Of a stretch of DNA of 17,357 nt, positions 6,190-11,355 are shown piece after piece. The translations under genes and the position numbers were made by a program. The stretch is from an uncultured Collinsella sp. (lineage in GTDB: Bacteria; Actinomycetota; Coriobacteriia; Coriobacteriales; Coriobacteriaceae): assembly GCA_900548565.1 (NCBI GenBank), contig URKV01000027.1, positions 1-17,357 of the forward strand. The letters are read 5' to 3'. Position 1 is the stretch's first letter; the number at the start of each line of letters is the position of its first letter. The notes below the pieces were generated by a model, which searched no databases, was not told where the DNA came from, and saw only the letters and a list, made by a program, of their open reading frames with translations.

Positions 6190-6618
6190 CTAACCCTCGA
6201 CCTCAACGAGCTCGATATCAAAGTTGAGGTCCTTGCCGGCCAACTCGTGGTTGGCATCGAGCGTCACGGCCTCGGGCGTCACGTCGATGACCACGGCGGG
6301 GACGGGCATGCCGCTCGGCGTGGACAGGAAAAGCTTCATGCCCTTCTCGATCTGCTCGATATTGGGAACCTGTTCGGCCGGGAAGGTAATAACCATCTCG
6401 GGGTTGTGCTCGCCGTAGGCATCGGCAGCAGGAATGTGCACGGTCTTCTTCTCGCCCACCTGCATGTCGACAACAGCGGCGTCGAAGCCCTTGATCATCT
6501 GGCCGGCGCCGCAGGTGAACTCCAGCGGCTCACCGCGATCGTAGGAGCTATCGAACTGCGTGCCGTCGTCGAGCGTGCCACGATAATGGGTCTTAACCTT
6601 CTTGCCCTGGTTGGACAT
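6190..6618 (-). CDS. SlyD-like FKBP peptidyl-prolyl isomerase
   Basis: A 142-aa cytoplasmic FKBP-type prolyl isomerase and folding helper. The FKBP half is split by an insert-in-flap domain, as in SlyD. Residues 1-68 carry VKTHYRGTLDDGTQFDSSYDRGEPLEF and AGQMIKGFDAAVVDMQVGEKK; residues about 70-122 are the insert (EHNPEMVITFPAEQVPNIEQI...); NHELAGKDLNFDIELVEV (123-140) returns to the FKBP fold exactly as in SlyD. The His/Cys-rich C-terminal tail that gives E. coli SlyD most of its nickel binding is absent; the protein ends EVEG. The start at 6618 has GGAGG seven bases upstream (GGAGGTTACC then ATG); an earlier ATG at 6648 lacks this. It is first in a likely operon with the UreE-like and HAD genes. 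Confidence 0.92.
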   Translation of the reverse strand: MSNQGKKVKTHYRGTLDDGTQFDSSYDRGEPLEFTCGAGQMIKGFDAAVVDMQVGEKKTVHIPAADAYGEHNPEMVITFPAEQVPNIEQIEKGMKLFLSTPSGMPVPAVVIDVTPEAVTLDANHELAGKDLNFDIELVEVEG

Positions 6619-6676
6619 GGTAACCTCCGTGATAAGGGCGGCGCACAACGCGGGCCGCCGTGAACATATGGCGCTA

Positions 6677-6697
6677 ACTATACCCTAGTCATACAAT
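6677..6697. promoter_or_regulatory. Back-to-back -10 elements between SlyD-like and dipeptidase genes
   Basis: TATAGT reads on the minus strand at 6682-6677, and TACAAT on the plus strand at 6692-6697. Each is a near-consensus -10 pointing to the gene on its side. The -35 elements are weak. The 120-bp gap must hold both promoters because the genes diverge. Confidence 0.4.
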
Positions 6698-6738
6698 TCA
6701 AAGACAGTTTGCAAAGAAACGCTGCAACCGGAGGAACC

Positions 6739-7752
6739 ATGGCATATCCCGTATTTGACCTACACTGCGACACCGCCGACCGCATCGGCTGGGCCACGCT
6801 CGATCTCGACCTGCGCTTTACCGCCGGCACCGACGGTTATTTCCCCGGCGACGAAACGCATCCTCAGGATTTCGACCTCATCGAGGGCAACGCCTGCGCC
6901 ATCTCGCTCGCAAAGATCGGCAACACGCCGTGGGCACAGTGCTTCGCCACGTTTGTCCCCGACGAGATTCCCACCGCCCACGCTGCACGCTTCCAGGCGC
7001 AGATCATGGCGCACATGAGCGGCCAGGCAATGCTCAACCACGACCGCATGGTCAACGTACGTAGCGCCGCTGACATTCGCCCTGCGCTCAAAGACGGCAA
7101 GGTCGCCTGCATCCACACCATCGAAAACGCCACGTTCTTTGCCGAGGACCCTGCGCTGATCGAGGTGCTCAAGAGCTTGGGCGTACTCATGTCATCACTC
7201 AGCTGGAACGCGCAGGGACCGCTCGCGAGCGGACACGACACCCATGCCGGCCTCACCGCCGCCGGCATCGAGGCACTTACGCAGATGGAGCACGCCGGCA
7301 TGGTGCTCGACGTCTCCCACCTCAACGATGAGTGCTTCGACGAGGTTGTCGCCCGCGCCACGCGCCCCTTCGTCGCCAGCCACTCCAACTCCCGCACCGT
7401 CTGCGGCGTCAATCGCAACCTCACCGACGACCAGTTCCGCACCATCCGCGACATGGGCGGTATCGTCGGCCTCAACTACTGCAGCAAGTTCCTATCCAAC
7501 GACGCAACCGACAAGACCGCCGCAGACGTCACCTTCGACCAGCTGGCAGCCCATATCGAACACTGGCTTGACCTGGGTGGCGAAAATGTCATCGCGCTCG
7601 GCGGCGACTGGGACGGTGCCGCGGTGCCCACTTTCCTCTCCGATGCCAGCAAAATGCCCGAATTCCAGAACATGCTCTCCAGGCACTTTGGCAAGACCGT
7701 GATGCAGAAGCTCTGCAGCGACAACGCGCTTGCCTTCTTTGAGCGTTATTAA
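6739..7752 (+). CDS. Membrane dipeptidase family (peptidase M19)
   Basis: A 337-aa zinc dipeptidase of family M19 (renal dipeptidase type), which cleaves dipeptides including D-amino-acid forms. The metal-site pattern is complete: His9-x-Asp11 in FDLHCDTAD, Glu129 in HTIENATF (the bridging carboxylate), His194 in LDVSHLND and His215 in VASHSNSR. The GGDWDG motif (288-293) corresponds to the family GSDFDG. No signal peptide or membrane segment is seen, so the bacterial protein is likely cytoplasmic despite the family name. The ATG at 6739 follows GGAGG; the upstream ATG at 6709 lies before that site. It is a single gene, with an 11-bp hairpin just after its stop. Confidence 0.92.
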   Translation: MAYPVFDLHCDTADRIGWATLDLDLRFTAGTDGYFPGDETHPQDFDLIEGNACAISLAKIGNTPWAQCFATFVPDEIPTAHAARFQAQIMAHMSGQAMLNHDRMVNVRSAADIRPALKDGKVACIHTIENATFFAEDPALIEVLKSLGVLMSSLSWNAQGPLASGHDTHAGLTAAGIEALTQMEHAGMVLDVSHLNDECFDEVVARATRPFVASHSNSRTVCGVNRNLTDDQFRTIRDMGGIVGLNYCSKFLSNDATDKTAADVTFDQLAAHIEHWLDLGGENVIALGGDWDGAAVPTFLSDASKMPEFQNMLSRHFGKTVMQKLCSDNALAFFERY

Positions 7753-7768
7753 TTTCACATCCCTTGAG

Positions 7769-7804
7769 CGGGCCGGCATCCCGAACGGTCGACATGCCGG
7801 CCCG
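7769..7804 (+). terminator. 11-bp hairpin after dipeptidase gene
   Basis: CGGGCCGGCAT (7769-7779) and ATGCCGGCCCG (7794-7804) are exact complements with a 14-nt loop, 16 bp after the dipeptidase stop. No U-run follows, so it is not a classic intrinsic terminator; it may still end or protect the transcript. The ribosome site of the next gene starts about 11 nt later. Confidence 0.45.
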
Positions 7805-7826
7805 TCCCCAATCTGAAGGACCGCTT

Positions 7827-8603
7827 TTGACGCAGCAGTTTACGTTTTTCCTATCCCGACCGGATGGGACGCCCATCCCCGTCGTCGTTACCAAAAAGCG
7901 CGTCAAAAACTTCAACCTACGCGTCACATCGAGCGGCGAGGTCCACGCCAGCGCACCGCTCGGCGCCAGCCGCGAGCGTATCGAAGCCTTTCTGAAGCGC
8001 AACAGCGCCTGGATTATCAGCCGACTTGCCCAGCGCGAGCAACGCCAGGCAACGGCGCGAGAGCCGCTCAGTCCCCACTCGATCATTGCACTTTGGGGCA
8101 AGCCCATCACGGTGCAGGATGCACTCGATCACAACTTTGCATCACCCGTACCACGGCCCAAACAGGCTACCTTCGCAAGTTTTATGGGTACCGACGAGCC
8201 AGACGAACGCCCACGGGCCAAGCGGCACGCAATCCTCGACGACCTAACGCCCGATGAGCTCCAAGCCAACATCAACCAGCTTTATACGTCCGAGGTCACC
8301 ACGGCACTGCGTGATATGGTGCACGCGTACGAAATCGCGATGGGCGTCACCGTGGCCCGCGTCTCTGTGCGCAGCATGAAAACGCGCTGGGGATCATGCA
8401 CGCCCAAGACCGACGCCGTTCGCATCGCACGCGAACTTGCCGCCTATCCCATCGAGTGTCTCGACATGGTTGTCGCCCACGAGCTTGTCCATCTGCTTGA
8501 GCCAAGCCACAACCAGCGGTTCCACGCCCTGCTCGACACATACTGCCCCAACAATAGAGCACTGTCTCAGCGGCTCAAGCAACCACCCATAGAGACGTAT
8601 TAG
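7827..8603 (+). CDS. YgjP-type (DUF45) M48-like metal-dependent hydrolase
   Basis: A 258-aa putative zinc metallopeptidase of the YgjP/DUF45 family. The diagnostic C-terminal block is intact: RSMKTRWGSCTPK (182-194), then the HExxH site HELVH (218-222) with His228 in LEPSHNQRFHALL. The N-terminal part (VKNFNLRVTSSGEVHASAP) matches the family's small beta domain. About 30-40 residues between the halves (near 100-140) are longer than the usual 230-aa protein. I chose TTG at 7827 because AAGGA (7816-7820) sits six bases upstream. The in-frame ATG at 7794 lies inside the preceding hairpin and has no ribosome site. The biological substrate is unknown. It converges on folB, with six bases between the stops. 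Confidence 0.85.
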   Translation: MTQQFTFFLSRPDGTPIPVVVTKKRVKNFNLRVTSSGEVHASAPLGASRERIEAFLKRNSAWIISRLAQREQRQATAREPLSPHSIIALWGKPITVQDALDHNFASPVPRPKQATFASFMGTDEPDERPRAKRHAILDDLTPDELQANINQLYTSEVTTALRDMVHAYEIAMGVTVARVSVRSMKTRWGSCTPKTDAVRIARELAAYPIECLDMVVAHELVHLLEPSHNQRFHALLDTYCPNNRALSQRLKQPPIETY

Positions 8604-8609
8604 ATCCGG

Positions 8610-9095
8610 TTAGCGCACGCGCTCGATCTCGACACCGCAGCTTGCCAGGGGAAGACCGACAGGCGCCCAAGGCTTATCGAGCTTAACGCGCACACCAAGC
8701 AACGAGGGGTAACGGCGCAGCAGCATCTGGGCTGTCCCCTCGGCTGCCGCCTCGATGAGTTTAAACGTATGCTCGCGCAGATAGCCATCAACATCGTGGC
8801 ACACCGAGCCATAGTCAATCGAGGCGTCCAAACTATCGTGCTCCCCCGCCGCGCGCAGGTCGGCATAGAGCACCAGAGAAACGATGAACTTCTGACCCAG
8901 CGCGTTCTCCTCGGGATACACGCCATGGTTGGCAAAAACCTCAAGGCCATCAATGACAATACGGTCGGCATGGCGAAGGTCGTCATAGCTCACATGGGGT
9001 ACCGCCGTCGCAGCAGAAATTTCGCCCCTACCACGACGAGCGAGCTCAGCACCCTCGGTCTTGGTGGCATTCTCAGGCAGTTTTTTGTTACTCAT
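8610..9095 (-). CDS. folB: Dihydroneopterin aldolase
   Basis: Catalyses dihydroneopterin to 6-hydroxymethyl-dihydropterin plus glycolaldehyde in folate synthesis; cytoplasmic, normally an octamer. The core is residues 43-161: ADRIVIDGLEVFANHGVYPEENALGQKF with Glu62, DYGSV with Tyr95, LIEAAAEGTAQMLL (113-126) and VKLDKPWAPVG with Lys141. These match the known active-site Glu, Tyr and Lys. About 42 residues precede the core (the family is usually about 120 aa) and look disordered and charged. The ATG at 9095 has AAGGAG (9110-9105) ten bases upstream, in the loop of an 8-bp hairpin. It is the last gene of the folE-HD-folB run. Further fol genes (folP, folK) are not in the window. Confidence 0.93.
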   Translation of the reverse strand: MSNKKLPENATKTEGAELARRGRGEISAATAVPHVSYDDLRHADRIVIDGLEVFANHGVYPEENALGQKFIVSLVLYADLRAAGEHDSLDASIDYGSVCHDVDGYLREHTFKLIEAAAEGTAQMLLRRYPSLLGVRVKLDKPWAPVGLPLASCGVEIERVR

Positions 9096-9130
9096 CGCGA
9101 TCGTCTCCTTCGTTTAGAACCCCGATCGCG
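9096..9130 (-). promoter_or_regulatory. Hairpin holding the folB ribosome site in its loop
   Basis: CGCGATCG (9096-9103) and CGATCGCG (9123-9130) are exact complements. In the minus-strand transcript they form an 8-bp stem with a 19-nt loop that contains AAGGAG of folB; the stem ends directly at the folB ATG. This could tune folB translation within the operon. It is sequence-based only. Confidence 0.45.
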
Positions 9131-9138
9131 CATACCGG

Positions 9139-9720
9139 CTACACGCGAATCGACAGGTTCTTTTTATCGTCGCTCCAGTTGCAAGCATTGCGCGCGGGGC
9201 ATGCAAAGCAGGCGCGTGACGCCTTGTCGGCTGCATAGAGCAGACGCTCAAGCGGTTGGCTGTTCACGCGCAGCTTTCGATGGCCCAGAATGGCCGTCTT
9301 AATGGCTGCGGCATCGGCCGGCTCAAACGCCACGTCATCGGGCATGCCGCCGAGGATCGCATCAGCGACGCGTTCGCTTGCAACATCATGGGATATACCC
9401 GATTCATACTGTTCATCTTTGCCGATATCGTGAAGAAGTGCCGTGGCGTAGATGACCTCGCGGTCAAATTCGAGCTGTTCCTCGAGATTCTTGATCCACA
9501 TAATACGGGCAACATCCAGCAGGTGGTCAATACTGTGGCGGCAAAAGATGCGCCCCGATTCCAACCGTGCAATGTTGCCCAGGTGCCGCCGGAACAGCCC
9601 GTTGGCACACATATAATCAATGCGAGGCATGGCACCAAAGGGAGTCAGGCCCGAAGCCATAAAACCGCGACGCAGTGTTCCCTCGTACGTATTCGATGTA
9701 AAGTCGTTAACGACTCTCAT
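9139..9720 (-). CDS. HD-domain hydrolase within folate operon
   Basis: A 193-aa HD-superfamily metal-dependent phosphohydrolase. The signature residues are His62 and His66 (RHSIDH), His97-Asp98 in ALLHDIGKDE, His111 in ISHDVASER, and Asp165 in LLYAADKAS. The C-terminus has a Cys cluster, C171-x2-C174-x5-C180, followed by WSDDKKN, which might bind metal or a cofactor. It lies between folE and folB; its ATG is two bases after the folE stop, so it is made together with folE. From position it may remove phosphates from dihydroneopterin triphosphate, the step between FolE and FolB that often lacks a known gene. That is inference; a nucleotide phosphohydrolase of another kind is possible. Confidence 0.82.
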   Translation of the reverse strand: MRVVNDFTSNTYEGTLRRGFMASGLTPFGAMPRIDYMCANGLFRRHLGNIARLESGRIFCRHSIDHLLDVARIMWIKNLEEQLEFDREVIYATALLHDIGKDEQYESGISHDVASERVADAILGGMPDDVAFEPADAAAIKTAILGHRKLRVNSQPLERLLYAADKASRACFACPARNACNWSDDKKNLSIRV

Positions 9721-9722
9721 AG

Positions 9723-10280
9723 TTAGCGTCCCAGCATCCTAAAGAATCGCTCCTCGAGCGCCGGATCGGTCTCAAAGACGCCGCGGCGAGCGAGCGTTAC
9801 AGTCTTGGTGCCGGGCTTTTGCACGCCGCGCATAGTCATGCACATATGCTCAGCTTCCATGAGCACAATCGCTCCCTGGGGAGCGAGATAATCCATGAGA
9901 GCATCGGCAACCTGCGCACACAGCTGCTCCTGCAGCTGCAGACGGCGGGCATAAACCTCAACCGTGCGAGCAAGCTTAGACAGGCCCGCCACCCGACCGT
10001 TAGGGATATAACCAATGGCAGCCTTGCCATAAAACGGCAGCAGATGGTGCTCGCACAACGAGTAAAACGTAATGTCACGCTCGATAACCAAATCGTTCGA
10101 AGCGACGGCAAAAGTTTTGGACAGATGCTCCTCGGCACTCTGGTCCATACCGCCGGCAATCTCGCTATACATGCGGGCAACGCGTGCCGGCGTCTCCAGC
10201 AGCCCCTCACGAAACGGCTCCTCGCCTATACCTTCAAGCAGCAGCTTAATGGCAGTCTCGACTTTTTCCTGATCGACCAT
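9723..10280 (-). CDS. folE: GTP cyclohydrolase I
   Basis: First step of pterin synthesis: GTP to 7,8-dihydroneopterin triphosphate plus formate. The 185-aa product is the normal length. The zinc ligands are visible: Cys76 and His79 in SLCEHHLLPF, and Cys147 in EHMCMTMRGV. The FREGLLETPARVARMY segment (23-38) and GLSKLARTVEVYARRLQLQEQL (99-120) are typical family blocks. The ATG at 10280 has GTGAGG upstream. It lies 67 nt after nrdG with no clear promoter of its own, so it may be cotranscribed with nrdG; downstream it is coupled to the HD-domain gene. Confidence 0.97.
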   Translation of the reverse strand: MVDQEKVETAIKLLLEGIGEEPFREGLLETPARVARMYSEIAGGMDQSAEEHLSKTFAVASNDLVIERDITFYSLCEHHLLPFYGKAAIGYIPNGRVAGLSKLARTVEVYARRLQLQEQLCAQVADALMDYLAPQGAIVLMEAEHMCMTMRGVQKPGTKTVTLARRGVFETDPALEERFFRMLGR

Positions 10281-10347
10281 CTGGGCCTCACTTTTTTCGA
10301 TTTCGCGTTCGCGCTATGGTACCACGACGGCACGCAACCCCTGCCAG

Positions 10348-10929
10348 CTACATAGTATGGGTCGAATAGACCGGATCATCACGCCAAAGCTCCACGGCGT
10401 CGCAAAGCACAACGTTTTCACGCTCGGCACGGGCACGCGTGGCATTCATATCGATCACGCGCTGATTGCTCGAGCCCCTAAAGCGCAACGAGATATCGTA
10501 CAAATCCTGAACGAACGGACCGTCCACCAACATATCGAGGCAGGCGAGAATGCGGCCCGTCACCTCGGTATGATGGTGCCCGCCCGGCATAAGCTCCTCG
10601 AGTACGTCGCCAGTAAAGCACCAAATGGTCTTTCCCGACCCCACAGGATAAGTGGCGCGAACGCGCTCAATGAAATCAACGAGCCCCGCCTGGTTCTCGG
10701 GTTCCATGGGCTCCCCGCCCAGAATTGTCAGGCCATCAATAAAGGGATGGTCGAGACTCTCGATAATCTTGTCCTCGACGGCACGATCGAACGGCTCGCC
10801 CGCAGCAAAGTCCCACGCGGCAGAGTTAAAGCAGTTCTTGCACCCACGACGGCATCCACTCACAAACAGAGAAGTACGAACGCCTTCCCCATCGGCAATG
10901 TCGAAATACTTAATGTTCGCGTAGTTCAT
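10348..10929 (-). CDS. nrdG: Anaerobic ribonucleotide reductase activating protein (radical SAM)
   Basis: A radical-SAM activase that uses a 4Fe-4S cluster and SAM to place the glycyl radical on NrdD. The 193-aa product fits the family. The cluster motif is Cys26-x3-Cys30-x2-Cys33 in VSGCRRGCKNCFN, preceded by the SAM-activase segment IKYFDIADGEGVRTSLF. The GGEP motif (71-74) binds SAM. The start at 10929 has AGGAAGG upstream. It lies 426 nt after nrdD on the same strand, with a 23-bp inverted repeat directly before its ribosome site. Most nrdDG pairs are much closer, so this gap is unusual. Confidence 0.95.
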   Translation of the reverse strand: MNYANIKYFDIADGEGVRTSLFVSGCRRGCKNCFNSAAWDFAAGEPFDRAVEDKIIESLDHPFIDGLTILGGEPMEPENQAGLVDFIERVRATYPVGSGKTIWCFTGDVLEELMPGGHHHTEVTGRILACLDMLVDGPFVQDLYDISLRFRGSSNQRVIDMNATRARAERENVVLCDAVELWRDDPVYSTHTM

Positions 10930-10943
10930 AAGTAACCTTCCTG

Positions 10944-11029
10944 GGGGTCTGGAGTATATCATTCCGTCCTCAAACATTCTCGGCCTTTGGCCTGCGAAAC
11001 TGCGGGCGGAACGATATACTCCAGACCCC
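10944..11029 (-). repeat. 23-bp inverted repeat before nrdG
   Basis: Arms 10944-10966 and 11007-11029 are complementary over 23 positions with one difference (A10961 opposite C11012). In minus-strand RNA this becomes a G-U pair, so the transcript that leads into nrdG can pair fully. The loop is 40 nt and contains a small GGCC-AAA-GGCC hairpin. The stem ends 14 nt before the nrdG ATG, so its base is next to the ribosome site. It has the same design as the repeat at 4646-4730 (long arms, loop of about 40 nt) but a different arm sequence. Confidence 0.8.
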
Positions 11030-11086
11030 TCGCGAGCAACACTCAATGAACGAAGCGAACATCGAGTATAGGGTTCGAGGTCCAAT

Positions 11087-11119
11087 AAAAAATTTGTTGC
11101 AGCTCAACCGTTGCTGCAA
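11087..11119 (-). terminator. Weak terminator-like hairpin in nrdD-nrdG spacer
   Basis: On the minus strand, TTGCAGC (11119-11113) and GCTGCAA (11103-11097) pair with a 9-nt loop. A run of six U follows (11092-11087) after CAAA. The four-base gap before the U-run and the short stem make it a weak candidate. If active, it would separate nrdD from nrdG. Confidence 0.3.
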
Positions 11120-11261
11120 GCAAACCGTTATTGCAAGTCGACTCATTTCCGCTAAGAGCTTCGAGGAGTGAGCAGACTGCGCGCTGCATCTCAGCTACAT
11201 CAACTTGGCTGAACCGAGAGAGCCGCTTGGACTTTTGCTCGATATGAGTTCCGCACGAACA

Positions 11262-11282
11262 GGAGGCGCCAGTGGCGCCTCC
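11262..11282 (-). repeat. 9-bp GC-rich hairpin in nrdD-nrdG spacer
   Basis: GGAGGCGCC (11262-11270) and GGCGCCTCC (11274-11282) are exact complements with a 3-nt loop. This is a very stable stem. No U-run follows on either strand. It is the second hairpin after the nrdD stop. Confidence 0.7.
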
Positions 11283-11290
11283 GTCGTGAG

Positions 11291-11347
11291 CCAGGACTGT
11301 CCGAAATAGCGAGTAAAGGTCCGGGGCCTCGCTACGGGACAGCCTGG
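11291..11347 (-). repeat. 18-bp interrupted hairpin right after nrdD stop
   Basis: In the minus-strand transcript, CCAGG, CTGTCC and TAGCGAG pair in turn with CTCGCTA, GGACAG and CCTGG. There is a 2/4-nt internal loop, a one-base bulge and a 14-nt terminal loop. It starts 8 nt after the nrdD stop codon. It probably protects or defines the nrdD 3' end. Confidence 0.65.
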
Positions 11348-11355
11348 GATGGTTA

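Larger units (their letters stand above)
11043..11355 (-). other. nrdD-nrdG spacer with ORF-like stretch, origin unclear
   Basis: This spacer follows the nrdD stop. One minus-strand frame stays open from inside the nrdD 3' end to a TGA at 11043-11045. Its downstream part reads protein-like (for example SRFSQVDVAEMQRAVCSLLEALSGNES and VELQQIFYWTSNPILDV). The first ATG in this part, at the MQRAV segment, would give 48 aa and has no ribosome site. An imperfect direct repeat (11106-11120 and 11123-11137, 13 of 15 identical) lies within it. I do not recognise the product. It could be a decayed gene piece, a small mobile insertion, or a structured RNA that happens to stay open. Confidence 0.35.
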
